From: Myrmaecium sp. VS I D KN 1
Lineage: Eukaryota > Ascomycota > Dothideomycetes > Valsariales > Valsariaceae
Reading direction: 5' to 3'
Length of the DNA stretch: 64,000 nt
Assembly (NCBI GenBank): GCA_019775845.1
Contig: JADQAV010000017.1
Coordinates: 372,001-436,000 of the forward strand
Position numbers and translations under genes: made by a program
In this document: piece after piece, positions 42,808 to 52,269 of the stretch
How the letters are laid out: every line of letters starts with the position of its first letter
How positions within the stretch are numbered: position 1 is the stretch's first letter
Notes under the pieces: generated by a model
The model's database searches: none
Seen by the model: only the letters and a program-made list of their open reading frames with translations
What the model was told of the DNA's origin: nothing

Positions 42808-45800
42808 TCACATGCCCCCAGCACCCTCATTCCCCCCACCCTCAGCACCATCCCCGCCACCATCCCCCCCACCAACCCCCCACCGCGACTCCGCCCGCAC
42901 AAACACCGCCACCAACCCGGCCATCCGCCGCCGCTCCGCCGCCGCCTCCCCTCCGCCCCGACACACCGCCGGCCCAAACACCTCCGCAAACACGCGCTCC
43001 ACCAGCCTGCGCCTTACGCGCCTCCGCTCCGCCCGCGACGGCATCCTCAGCGCCGTGCTCCTCCTCCTCCTGCTCATCCCCCCTCCAATACTCCTCCGCT
43101 TACTGCTCCCCGCGCGCGCCAGGCCGGTGAATCCGAAGGGGAGGCTGGGGGTGAAGGCCGCCGGCGAAGCCGGGGACGCGGTGGTGAAGGCGGAGGGGGA
43201 GGGGGAGGAAGGAGAGGAGGAGGAAGAGGCGGCTTCGCCGACCGCGCTGACGAGTCGACCGAGCATGCTCATCACCAGCACGAAGCCGACGCTCCGGTGC
43301 GCCGGGTCGGTGGCGAGGCGCTCGAGCACGCGCAGGCGGAGCTCTTCTTCTTTTTCGTCGTCGGCGCGTCGTTGTTGCTGCTGGGAGTCTTCGAGGAGGG
43401 TGTGGTCCTGTGCGTATGCGTCGAAGTCGGCGTCGGCGTCGGCGGCCGCGGAGCCCTTGTGCAGGAGTGCTTGCATGAGGTCGGCGCCGTCGGGGCCGTC
43501 TGCGAGTGCGGTCCATACTTCTGCTGTGACGAGGCCGTCGGGGAGGGCGGTGAGGAAGAGGACGAGTGTTTCGGCGAGGATTTCGAGGCGTTGGAGTGGG
43601 GATGGTGTGGTGGCGGTTGTGGTGGTGGTTGCTGCTGCTGAGGAGGAAGATGGAGAGGGGGAGGCAAAGGCTGTGGCGAACGGGGCGTCTGTGTCCAGCG
43701 CCTCGATGACGGCTGCTTTGAGCGCCTCCCGCTCCCGGCTCCCTGGCGTCAGCGTCCAGCTTTCCGGTGTGAAGGGCCAGCCGGGGGAGCGGTCCCAGGG
43801 GGCGACGGGAGCGGGGATGGCGGCGGAGTCTGTGGCGGTCGCGCTCGAAGAGGGAAGAGATGATGTGGAAGGGGAGAGGGGTGTGGTAGGCTCGACGTTG
43901 CCGCTGCTACCATCACCACCACTACTGCTGCCGTTGCCGCCGTTGCCACCACCCGTCATCTCCCACTCGGCGATCGCGCGCTCCGTCAAGTCCTCGATGG
44001 CCTCGGTGAGCCGGAAGAGCTCCCGTGGGGCGCTCCATAGCATGCTGTTTCCACTTGCTCCTGTTGAGGCGCCATTGCCTTCATTGGCTCCGCCATCCTG
44101 AGATGTTTGTTGCTGCTGCTGCTGCTGCTGCTCGAGATACCTCCGGATCCCGCCCTCGGGGATGCGGATGAGGGTGCTGATCGGCTGGCCGAAGACGGTG
44201 GGCAGCCAGGTGCCGCGGAGGGGCAAGAAATGGTCGCGCCCGCCCGCCACCCGGAGGACGAGGATGTCGTCGAGGCCAGCGGCGCCCGCGTTGAGGGCAC
44301 GGACGAGATCGAGCTCGTCGTCCCCGACGTGGGCGGTGAGCGTGACGGTGCAGGCGTCGCCCGGCTCGAGGGAGTAGGTCGGGTGCAGGGCGTCGCTATT
44401 CTTGCTGCCGGTGACAGGGTCCGGATCGCGGTCGAAGCGGATGCGGAGCCAGGGCGGGCTAGGACCGGAGGCTTGCTCGTCGCTCGTAGGCCGGTCGACG
44501 AAGGAGATGGTGGCTAGGACGCGGCCGGTGTTGGCGATGGTAAGCCCACGACGTTTGGGTTGGCAGAAGCGGACAGCGCCAAAGTCGACTCCGTCGGACT
44601 TGGAGGAGCGATCGGGCGTCGTGGTGCTGCTATTGTCGTCTGGGGGAGCCGGGTCTACGATCAGGGTGATGGTTGGACGGCCTTCGTTCTCCGCCCGGTC
44701 GAGCTCGCGGGCGACCTCCTGATGGATGCGTGCCTTGAGTTCGGGGATGACAGCGTCGTACTTGAGTGAGAAGATGGCGTCGAGCGGTTTATGATCGGAG
44801 GAGAGAACGCGCTGATGGGAGACGTAGTATTCCAGAGCGAGCTCGTCCTCGTAGCCTTCTTTCGTGATCACCGTCTCCGGCTCCACGTCGTTGTATTCGT
44901 CGTAGTCATCGGTGGTGGCCGCGTCGGTTTCGGGGTTGTAGTCGAACAGCACTTCTTCTTCGTCGCCTGCGTGATCGATGCCGCGCGCCTTCATCTCTTC
45001 ATCTTTCTTGCGTGCTTCCGCTTCCTCCCGGAGCTTCTCCTCGTAGGCCAGCTTGTCCTTGCGCGTCCGGAAGAGGATGCGGTCGCACCAGCTCGGACAC
45101 CGTCGTTTCTCGCTCGAGTCAAATACTCCCACGCTGCCGACATCGTACTTGTAGGTCGGAAGGAATTTGATGGGTCCTTCTCGCCAGCCGTCATGGAACG
45201 CTTTTCGTGCCTTCTGCTGCTGATACAGTTCATCGTGCGGTAAGAGGGACGAAAGTGTAGTTTGCAAGGACGCCGGGTCATACTCTGCAGGGAGCCTGTC
45301 CACCCTCGTCGCATCACTCAACATATCCCAGTCCTGGTCTTTGAGGGAAGGTAAGTCCGAGCTAGACACGGTCGAGAGGGTCGTCGGAGATGCAATGTCC
45401 TCGTCCAGGCCCGGCGTCCGAGCGATATCATATTCGTTTCTCGTGTGCAGCATGAGCAGCCTCCTCACATCGTCGCCCGGCATGTCCACCAGCCTATAAT
45501 TGAGATCCCCAAACCAAAAGCAGAAGTCTTCCTGTCCGATCCCTTCTCCCTGGGGTTGCGCCACACCACTCGAGTCCACGATGGGATCGAATCTCGTCCG
45601 AGCGAGGATCTGACCTACATCCCAATTCCTCCTCTCCACGGAGCCCTTGTCCGCCCCCGCACCCAGGTGACAGTTCACGAAGACCAGCCTCGTCGTCTCG
45701 CCCAGCACCAACCGCGCCAGCACCGCACCTTTGTTCCCCATATACCCCATCAACCCCGTCCCCACACTCGTCGTCGACACATTGCTGATGTCCGCCGCGA

Positions 45801-46464
45801 CATCCTCGCGCGCATAGATCAGCAGCAGCAGCCCGATCAACTGCTGCTCGACGATCAGCTTGTACCCCGAGGGCAGCGCATCCTCCATCGCCTTCTTGTA
45901 CTTGTTCGCCACGGTAGGATCCGTATAGGGGCGCAGCGCCTCGGTTGGACTGTTCACGTCGACGATCTCCTGCAGGCCGAGCGCGTAGATCCCGATATCG
46001 TCCTCCTTGGGCAAGTTCCCCGTGTCGCCTTTGGGCACCGTGTCCCCCTTCTCCTGCTTGACCCGGGCCTCCTGCTCCTCGACGGTTTCCTTCTTCTCCG
46101 CCGCAGCAGCATCGCCGCCGCCGCCGCCGCCCGCCTCAACCTCCGGCAGGTGCGGCAGGTCCTGTGCGGTGTGCGGCTCCTCGGGCTCGGTCACCTTGAG
46201 CCCCGTGAATTGTTCCGTCACGCCCTTGCTGCCTACGAACCAGGCGCCCAGATCCTTCTCTGTGCCCTTGAAGCCTGCGACATTCCAGGAGCCGACCTTG
46301 ATGCGGATCCGTCTGGGGCGGGTGTAGGAGCCGCGGCGAGCGTAGACGGCGGCGGAGAGGGATTGCGCGGTAGAGGCGGCCGGGAGCGCATCGGCGGCGG
46401 GGAAAGCGCCGGGGATGGTGTGGTCTAGGGAGTCTGATGCGGAGGTAATGGAGGAGGGTGGCAT
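42808..46464 (-). CDS. OCRL/INPP5B-type inositol polyphosphate 5-phosphatase (5-phosphatase + ASH + RhoGAP-like)
   Basis: Predicted phosphoinositide 5-phosphatase acting on PI(4,5)P2 or PI(3,4,5)P3 at endosomal or Golgi membranes. Single exon, 1218 residues. The catalytic domain starts with IKVGSWNVAGF (near 55-65), continues with VFVNCHLGAG, FCFWFGDLNYRLVD, RCPSWCDRILFR and VLSSDHKPLDAIF, so all catalytic motifs are present. Next is an ASH (ASPM-SPD2-Hydin) beta-sandwich: VDFGAVRFCQPKRRGLTIAN through FLPLRGTWLPTVFGQ. A poly-Gln run and Gly/Ser-rich linker follow, then a RhoGAP-like bundle (ILAETLVLFLTALPDGLVTA, LMQALLHKG). The domain order is that of human OCRL and INPP5B. Low-complexity insertions split the RhoGAP-like part, and no arginine finger is evident, so GAP activity is unlikely (inference). 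An in-frame ATG at 46815 would add 117 residues; 46464 is preferred. Divergent from DCP1. Confidence 0.9.
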   Translation of the reverse strand: MPPSSITSASDSLDHTIPGAFPAADALPAASTAQSLSAAVYARRGSYTRPRRIRIKVGSWNVAGFKGTEKDLGAWFVGSKGVTEQFTGLKVTEPEEPHTAQDLPHLPEVEAGGGGGGDAAAAEKKETVEEQEARVKQEKGDTVPKGDTGNLPKEDDIGIYALGLQEIVDVNSPTEALRPYTDPTVANKYKKAMEDALPSGYKLIVEQQLIGLLLLIYAREDVAADISNVSTTSVGTGLMGYMGNKGAVLARLVLGETTRLVFVNCHLGAGADKGSVERRNWDVGQILARTRFDPIVDSSGVAQPQGEGIGQEDFCFWFGDLNYRLVDMPGDDVRRLLMLHTRNEYDIARTPGLDEDIASPTTLSTVSSSDLPSLKDQDWDMLSDATRVDRLPAEYDPASLQTTLSSLLPHDELYQQQKARKAFHDGWREGPIKFLPTYKYDVGSVGVFDSSEKRRCPSWCDRILFRTRKDKLAYEEKLREEAEARKKDEEMKARGIDHAGDEEEVLFDYNPETDAATTDDYDEYNDVEPETVITKEGYEDELALEYYVSHQRVLSSDHKPLDAIFSLKYDAVIPELKARIHQEVARELDRAENEGRPTITLIVDPAPPDDNSSTTTPDRSSKSDGVDFGAVRFCQPKRRGLTIANTGRVLATISFVDRPTSDEQASGPSPPWLRIRFDRDPDPVTGSKNSDALHPTYSLEPGDACTVTLTAHVGDDELDLVRALNAGAAGLDDILVLRVAGGRDHFLPLRGTWLPTVFGQPISTLIRIPEGGIRRYLEQQQQQQQQTSQDGGANEGNGASTGASGNSMLWSAPRELFRLTEAIEDLTERAIAEWEMTGGGNGGNGSSSGGDGSSGNVEPTTPLSPSTSSLPSSSATATDSAAIPAPVAPWDRSPGWPFTPESWTLTPGSREREALKAAVIEALDTDAPFATAFASPSPSSSSAAATTTTTATTPSPLQRLEILAETLVLFLTALPDGLVTAEVWTALADGPDGADLMQALLHKGSAAADADADFDAYAQDHTLLEDSQQQQRRADDEKEEELRLRVLERLATDPAHRSVGFVLVMSMLGRLVSAVGEAASSSSSPSSPSPSAFTTASPASPAAFTPSLPFGFTGLARAGSSKRRSIGGGMSRRRRSTALRMPSRAERRRVRRRLVERVFAEVFGPAVCRGGGEAAAERRRMAGLVAVFVRAESRWGVGGGDGGGDGAEGGGNEGAGGM
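44108..44132. repeat. (TGC)n microsatellite encoding poly-Gln
   Basis: About eight TGC units inside the OCRL-like gene; on the coding strand they give the run LEQQQQQQQQ between the ASH and RhoGAP-like domains. Confidence 0.85.
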
Positions 46465-47001
46465 GTTGGTGAGGTTCCGCGGGAGTGACGATGAGGTTGG
46501 GGGGTAGGTAAGGAGAGGTAGACGGGCGTAGGTATTAAGGTCTAGACGAGAGAGGAGGTATCGGCCATAGTGAGTGGGAGCAGTCAGGTAGCAGATCAGA
46601 CGGTGTGAGTTGTTTCGAGTGAAATGAAGGGAGAGAGAAGTGTGTGCCTTGGGCCCCTCGTGGATGCCCAGCAAACCAGGCCGAACGATGACATCGACGG
46701 CGGCCCTGCCCGCTTCCCGCCGCGCCGCACGGAGCTTCCGTAGGGCTGCCACTGCAGTGGGCTGTCGGCCAAACAACACGGAAGTTCTTCCTCCATCTGA
46801 ACCATCCACTGCCATTTACTCACACTTCGAGTCCCCAACACAACCCCGACTGCGACGACATCACATCGCGTCTCGCATGCGCCATCACTCACATCTTACA
46901 TAATCTTCATACCTCTCTCCCCCTCACGCGTCTTCGTCTGTCCCAGTCCACTCCACGTCACCCACACTCACGGCTTCTGGCAACTCACACCTCCGGCCAG
47001 C
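46465..47001. promoter_or_regulatory. Divergent promoter of the OCRL-like gene and DCP1
   Basis: 537 bases between the two chosen start codons. The OCRL frame stays open to an ATG at 46815, so part may be coding. No other gene fits. Confidence 0.45.
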
Positions 47002-48492
47002 ATGTCAACCCGCAAGTCCAAGCCGCGAACCTCGTCCTCGCAACCCCAACAGCCCCGTTACGCCTACCAGCACAACCACCAGCAGCAGCCGAGGCAATCG
47101 CCAGCACAGCCCATCTCGCAGCCCACAGCGGCGGCAGCAACGGCCGCCCAATTCTCCGACTACGACACCGACGCCGCCAACGGCACCGACGCCAACCTGG
47201 CCTTCTCCCAACCCACCACCCCGCGCACCAACGAGTCCCTCAACCTCGCCGTCCTGCGCCGTGAACACCCCGACATCACTTCCATCCGCTTTATCGCACC
47301 TTACGCCGTGCTCTACACCTTCTCTCCCCAAAGCGCGGGCTGGGAAAAGTCCAACGTCGAGGGCACCCTCTTCATCTGCGAGGAGACCGCCCATCCGATC
47401 TACGGCAGCTCCCGCTTCAGCGTCAGCATCCTGAATCGCCGCGCCCTCGAGGGCTTCTACTGCGAGCTCAAAAGCGCTGAGGACGTCGAGGTGGGTGGGG
47501 AGTTCCTCATCCTGCGCACAAATGGAGCGACGGTGGAGCAGCAGCAAGACGGAGCAGGTGCTGGCGCGTCAGGCGAGACGGACGAAGATGGCGCGGCCGA
47601 GGTGGTGGGGCTGTGGGTGTTCAGCGAGGAAGGCATGAGCACTGAGGGTCTCCGGGACGTGGTTGCCGCGCTGGTGGAGGAGTGTGCCCGGACAGCGCAG
47701 GAGGAACGCGAGGCGGCGGAGCAGCGCCTCTTGGCTCAGGCGGGCGAGGAAGCCGAAGCCGACGCCGCCGATGCGGACGAGGTCCCCGGCGCGGTGCCCA
47801 TGGGCCGCCAGGTCAGCTTGCGCGAGCTCTTCGGCCAGCAGCGCGAGGCCGACGCCGACTTTAGCGTGCATCAGCATCATCAGCCTGCCGCGCCCCAGCA
47901 GCAGCAGTATTATCACCCGCAACACCCACCGACGCAACCACTGTCGTCGTATCAGAACCCTGCCTACCCCCCTCAACCACCCCCGCACGCCTATCCTCCC
48001 TCCCAAGCCGCTTTCCAACAACAACCACAACGATACCAGCAACACCAGCAACCACAACATCCACCCCAACCCACTGGGCCCTCCCTCCTCGAGACTTTCT
48101 TCCGCAACACCCCCATCAACGCCACTACCACCAACACCACATCCGCTCCTCCTCCCGCAGCACCACATACCACCCACATCCCGCCCACCACCAGCACCAG
48201 CACCACCGCTGCCCCATCCGCGGTCCCGGTATCGACCCAGCAACCCTCCGCACCGCCCCCGCAACCCCCGCAGCCGCAGTTCCGCTCCACCCCGGACACG
48301 GATTTCTTCATGGGACCCCCGCGGTTTGCGAAGTTGGGTACTGGTGGTGCTGCGAAAGAGGCTGGGAAGGGCGGGGTGCTGCAGGTGCCGGCTCAGGGAC
48401 AGGCTCAGGCTCAGAATCAGCAGCAGGTTCAGCAGCAGCATCAGAGGAGTATGTTGGATTTGTTGAGGGGTGGTGCTGGTGGTGGGGTTTGA
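47002..48492 (+). CDS. DCP1: mRNA decapping enzyme subunit Dcp1
   Basis: Activator of the Dcp2 decapping enzyme in cytoplasmic P-bodies. Intronless, 496 residues. The N-terminus is Gln-rich and disordered. The EVH1-like Dcp1 domain (about residues 78-175) has LAVLRREHPDITSIRFIAPY, AVLYTFSPQSAGWEKSNVEG, TLFICEE and FSVSILNRRALEGFYCELKS. These cover the conserved strands that bind Dcp2 and proline-rich partners. The domain ends with a variable insert and VVGLWVFSEEGMSTEGLRDV. The remaining 250 residues are Gln/Pro/Thr-rich low complexity (for example QQQPQRYQQHQQPQH) with one short motif VSLRELFGQQREADADF. A last conserved block is LLETFFRNTPIN. The C-terminal extension is much longer than in yeast but usual for filamentous fungi. 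Confidence 0.93.
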   Translation: MSTRKSKPRTSSSQPQQPRYAYQHNHQQQPRQSPAQPISQPTAAAATAAQFSDYDTDAANGTDANLAFSQPTTPRTNESLNLAVLRREHPDITSIRFIAPYAVLYTFSPQSAGWEKSNVEGTLFICEETAHPIYGSSRFSVSILNRRALEGFYCELKSAEDVEVGGEFLILRTNGATVEQQQDGAGAGASGETDEDGAAEVVGLWVFSEEGMSTEGLRDVVAALVEECARTAQEEREAAEQRLLAQAGEEAEADAADADEVPGAVPMGRQVSLRELFGQQREADADFSVHQHHQPAAPQQQQYYHPQHPPTQPLSSYQNPAYPPQPPPHAYPPSQAAFQQQPQRYQQHQQPQHPPQPTGPSLLETFFRNTPINATTTNTTSAPPPAAPHTTHIPPTTSTSTTAAPSAVPVSTQQPSAPPPQPPQPQFRSTPDTDFFMGPPRFAKLGTGGAAKEAGKGGVLQVPAQGQAQAQNQQQVQQQHQRSMLDLLRGGAGGGV

Positions 48493-49043
48493 GGTGGGGG
48501 TTGTTCCGTGAGAGGGTGTGGGAGGGAATCGGATGGGAGGAGTTGTTGGTGGGTTTGCTCTCTTCATGCTTCTGTCGTTCTTCTCTTTTTCTACCTTTAC
48601 ATTCAACTTATTCTTATTTTCTTCTGTGGTTTACCAATGCGGCCGAGACGGCTGGCTCAGGGGTGCCAGGACGTAAGGGACTGGAACGCAAGGAAAAGAG
48701 AGTAGGGGCAACGAGAAGGGACAGGAGTGGATATCTCATAGGATACGATATATCCCTAGGGTAACGAGAATGACGCGGTACCGAAAAGGAAATGACATAG
48801 ATAGATGCATGCAGGTAAATATACACCTTCATATCTACCACACGCCATACCCACGCAGACAACCATATGCGAAATCCCCATCGAGTTCATCATACCAACA
48901 TATCATCGACAATCTACACCGCTCCATCCACATCCAAAATAAAGAACAGAAAAGCATCCAAAAACCCCCCATCAAAAAGCAAAAGCAAAAACGCCGTAAA
49001 GAAAAAGAATAAAAAAAAACCATCGTAAGTCCCCCACCCCATC
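48493..49043. other. Intergenic between convergent DCP1 and GH31 gene
   Basis: 3' flanks only. The last part (about 48950-49020) is A-rich, close to the GH31 stop. No gene seen. Confidence 0.5.
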
Positions 49044-51551
49044 TCAACCCCCCACCCTCCCATCCGCCCCAACCACCTCCCCCATCGCCTCCGGCAGATT
49101 CCCCACGCGAGCCAGCATGCGACGCAACCTCGCCACCTTCTCGGCACCCCGCACGTCGCGGTCGCACACGAGCGCCCACGCTCTTGGTTTGAGGTCAAGC
49201 GGCATGCGGGTGCGTGCGAGCAAGGGCCAACAGGGGGCGTAAGGGTCGGGCAGCGGGGGCAGCCGGCGGTGCGAGGTCCCCAGGGCGATGGTGAGTTGGC
49301 TTGTTGTTGGGATGTGGGGGAGGTGGAGGAGGGTGGTTTGTGGTTGGTTGGAGGAGAGGGTGGGGGTGAGGGGGAGGGGGGTGCGGCGTTGATGCTGATT
49401 GGTGAGGGTGTAGCTGATGCTGCCGGTGGGGGACAGGGTGTAGGAGAGCAGGCGGATGGTGAGGTTGCGGCGGGTGGGGATGGCGGCGGTGGTGTTGGGA
49501 TTGCGGGGAGGCGGGGAGGGGGAGATGGGACCGATGGTCAGAGTGCCGGTGGCGTGGACGTAGGTGATGGGGGTGCGGTAGAAGTCGACGCCGGTGCGGG
49601 TGGGGGCCGCGTCGAGGTCGACGAGGGTGAAGCCGTCGTCGTCGACGGAGGAGCCGGTGCCGTCGTCTTCGAGGAGGGTGAAGTGGCCGTCGGCGCCGAG
49701 GACGAGGAGGATGTCCAGGGCGGTGGGGTTGCCGGTTGCGTTGGGCGGCTGCGGGGCGCCGTCGAGCGGGATGATGGCCCCCTCCGGAGCGAGGACGGGG
49801 ATGTCGGAGAGGGGCCGGTGGAAGGTGAGCTCGCGGCCGCCGTTGTAGATCACCCCGGTGAAGAGGTCGACGTACCGACCGGCGGGGAGCCAGGCTTTGG
49901 TGGAGGCGAGCTGGGTGTCTGGATGAGCGGGTTGGGTGATGGGCGCGACGAAGAGTTGGCTCCCGAAGCGGTATTGGTTGCGGTACTTGTAGGCTTTTGG
50001 TTCTTCTGGCCAGTCCCAGTACATGGGCTGAATGAGTGGCTCCCCGTGCATCGCGGCCATGGCGTTCATCGTGTAGAGGTAGGGGATCAGGCGGTGACGG
50101 AAGCGCAGGTAACTCTTCATCACCTCGCAGGATTCGGGGGTGAACGTCCAGGGCTCGCGGGTGTTGAAGATGTTGTTGGATGAATGCAGACGGAGAATGG
50201 GGGAGAAACAGCCGAGCTGGACCCAACGAGCCGTCCGCTCAGCGTCCGTGGTGCCAGCCATATGGCCTCCGATATCATGGCTCCACCAGCCGTATCCGAT
50301 GTTGGACGCCGTCGCAGTGAACTCCGGCTGGAAGTCGAGGGAATCCCACGTCATGACGGTGTCACCGGAGAACCCAATCTGATACCGGTGCGATCCCGCC
50401 CCGGCGAACCGGGAAAGGATCAGAGGCCGTTTCTCGTTCCTGCTGTTGTCGAGGTAATGGAAGTGATTGAGGACCCAGAGCGGATCGATGCCTTCGATGC
50501 GCGACCTCCGTCCTTGCTGCCAGTCAACCCACCAGAAATCCACGCCATTATCCTCGTGCTCGTGATGGACCACTTCGAAGTAGGCGTCCATGAACTTTCG
50601 GTCGGTGCAGTCGAAGGGTATCTGCTTCGTCGTCTTCGGGTCGACCCCAACATACTTGGCCACCTTCTCGAACTGGTCCTCGTATGCACGTATCCCATCC
50701 GCCGGATGAACGTTCAAGGTGACGCGGAGATCCCGTTCGTGGAGATCTTTAAGGAATCGGACAGGATCAGGAAACAGCTTCCTCTCCCAGCTATAACCAG
50801 TCCAGCCGTTGCCGTAACCCGGTGGAATGTTTACTTTGTGCCACTCCATATCGAGCACGCCAACTGAGAGCGGGACGCCCTCCTCCTTGAACCGATCCAT
50901 GAGAGCCAAGTACTCCTCGTCGCTGTAGGCATGGTAGCGGCTCCACCAGTTCCCCAGGGCGTATCGGGGCAGCAACGGCTGATTCCCCGACACGGCATAG
51001 AAAGTCCGGATGGCTTCTCGATAGTCATGTCCGTAACAGAAGATGTACGCATCGCTCCTCTTGCCAGGTCGACGAGGCGCCACCCACCCGTCGTCGCTGA
51101 ACAGCATCGTCTTGCTGTCCTCGATGACCGCGAACCCGCCTTGCGACAGCACTCCCGGTTCGACGGGGATCCTCCCGTTTGCCCGATCCAGCGTCCGGGT
51201 CGTGCCGCCCAGTGTCTTGCACTCCTCCCCATAATGCCAAGAGCCTTGAACGCGGCCGATCAAGCGGACGACGAAGCCGTCGCCGTTGAAGGGCGTCTTG
51301 TCGTAGTACAGTCGGAAGCGTTGCGTGATGATCTCGAGGCCATGCTTGTTCTCGAAGAGGTTGAAGAACGGCACGGGCTGTTTCCGGTTGATGGCGAAGG
51401 AGGATGCCCGATCCTCGAACTGGCCGTCCTCGGCCCACTCGAAGCGCAGGAGGCCATCGGCGAGGAGGGTGAAGCGGTAGTTGTCGCCTTTGATGATGGC
51501 GCGGTCGTCGGCCACGGGCTGATGGGGGAAGTCGTAGCGGGCGGGAGGCAT
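49044..51551 (-). CDS. Glycoside hydrolase family 31 enzyme (alpha-glucosidase type, probably intracellular)
   Basis: Single-exon GH31 enzyme of 835 residues. GH31 members hydrolyse terminal alpha-linked glucose or xylose with retention. Visible parts: N-terminal beta domain (DNYRFTLLADGLLRFEWAED), then the barrel with YALGNWWSRYHAYSDEEYLA, VGVLDMEWHKVNIPPGYGNG, NGVDFWWVDWQQG (the Asp takes the nucleophile position; the family's more usual context is D-M-N/S-E), and HRYQIGFSGDTVMTWDSLDF with SGDT as acid/base. Further on are NIGYGWWSHDIGGHMAG, WVQLGCFSPILRLHSS and RHRLIPYLYT, so the fold looks complete. The C-terminal beta domain (PAGRYVDLFTGVIYNGGREL) ends in Pro/Thr-rich sequence. No signal peptide is visible, which points to an intracellular enzyme. 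The substrate cannot be told from motifs. Divergent from RIT1. Confidence 0.92.
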   Translation of the reverse strand: MPPARYDFPHQPVADDRAIIKGDNYRFTLLADGLLRFEWAEDGQFEDRASSFAINRKQPVPFFNLFENKHGLEIITQRFRLYYDKTPFNGDGFVVRLIGRVQGSWHYGEECKTLGGTTRTLDRANGRIPVEPGVLSQGGFAVIEDSKTMLFSDDGWVAPRRPGKRSDAYIFCYGHDYREAIRTFYAVSGNQPLLPRYALGNWWSRYHAYSDEEYLALMDRFKEEGVPLSVGVLDMEWHKVNIPPGYGNGWTGYSWERKLFPDPVRFLKDLHERDLRVTLNVHPADGIRAYEDQFEKVAKYVGVDPKTTKQIPFDCTDRKFMDAYFEVVHHEHEDNGVDFWWVDWQQGRRSRIEGIDPLWVLNHFHYLDNSRNEKRPLILSRFAGAGSHRYQIGFSGDTVMTWDSLDFQPEFTATASNIGYGWWSHDIGGHMAGTTDAERTARWVQLGCFSPILRLHSSNNIFNTREPWTFTPESCEVMKSYLRFRHRLIPYLYTMNAMAAMHGEPLIQPMYWDWPEEPKAYKYRNQYRFGSQLFVAPITQPAHPDTQLASTKAWLPAGRYVDLFTGVIYNGGRELTFHRPLSDIPVLAPEGAIIPLDGAPQPPNATGNPTALDILLVLGADGHFTLLEDDGTGSSVDDDGFTLVDLDAAPTRTGVDFYRTPITYVHATGTLTIGPISPSPPPRNPNTTAAIPTRRNLTIRLLSYTLSPTGSISYTLTNQHQRRTPLPLTPTLSSNQPQTTLLHLPHIPTTSQLTIALGTSHRRLPPLPDPYAPCWPLLARTRMPLDLKPRAWALVCDRDVRGAEKVARLRRMLARVGNLPEAMGEVVGADGRVGG

Positions 51552-52269
51552 GGCTGCGCTTTTGTGAATAGCCCAGCGGAAAGGGATGCCGGGCAGATGA
51601 GGGCGTACAGGATGATGACAACAAGGTTGGAGCTGGTCTGCCAGCTCACCTCGCCTCGTTAAACCTGGGGTAAGCTCCGTAGCTCCGGCCAGTGACCTTA
51701 GCTCCCTTGGCTTGTTTCACTCGCGCAGGAGCGGGGAGAAGGCGATGGGAGCGTGGTCCGGGTAGGCATTCTCCATCTTTGCTCTGTGTGTGTGGACTCG
51801 TGTTGCTCTGGATAGGCACATGTTACTGGTTACCAGATGAGTGTACGAGATGTCCGGTCCCCTGTCCGTGATGAACCTGGCCGGGGCAGATGCAGGGCTG
51901 AAAGGCCAGCCGGACTCCGGCATGTGCGGGTCCCACTCCCGCTTTTTCTGGGGTCGCCGACGGGAATTCTCAACACCAAGCACTCGGGCTTGGATACGCG
52001 AAGATCTCCCAGCATCGAGAGTTGCCCTCACGACCAGCCGCATTGCACTAGAGGTATCGTAGCCGCACTTCTTTGCGGTGTATACTCACGGCTGGAGTGA
52101 GTATCGGCGCAATTTCTTTTTCCGTCCTTTTGGTTTGATGCTCTTATGCAAATGCGCGGGTAGATTTCCTCATCGTCAGCGCCTCACTGTCGTTTCCATC
52201 CTCCAAGATCATATCAGAAGGTTTCCAGCTTCACTTCCCAGATCATTCAGATCGGCCAATTTCTCCATC
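51552..52269. other. Divergent promoter region of GH31 gene and RIT1
   Basis: No gene supported; 718 bases of unique sequence with short unconserved frames. Confidence 0.5.

Noticed and set aside
42812-44101. 429-codon plus-strand frame opposite the OCRL-like gene
   Set aside because: Antisense shadow of the 3' part of the 5-phosphatase gene; Pro/Ser/Arg low complexity and no domain.
47569-48606. 345-codon minus-strand frame opposite DCP1
   Set aside because: Antisense of the Gln/Pro-rich DCP1 tail; Gly/Val/Arg repeats only.
49195-50226. 343-codon minus-strand frame and the 304-codon plus-strand frame at 49269-50183
   Set aside because: Both are shadows of the GH31 gene; compositions are His/Pro/Arg-rich or Gly/Val/Glu-rich and match nothing.
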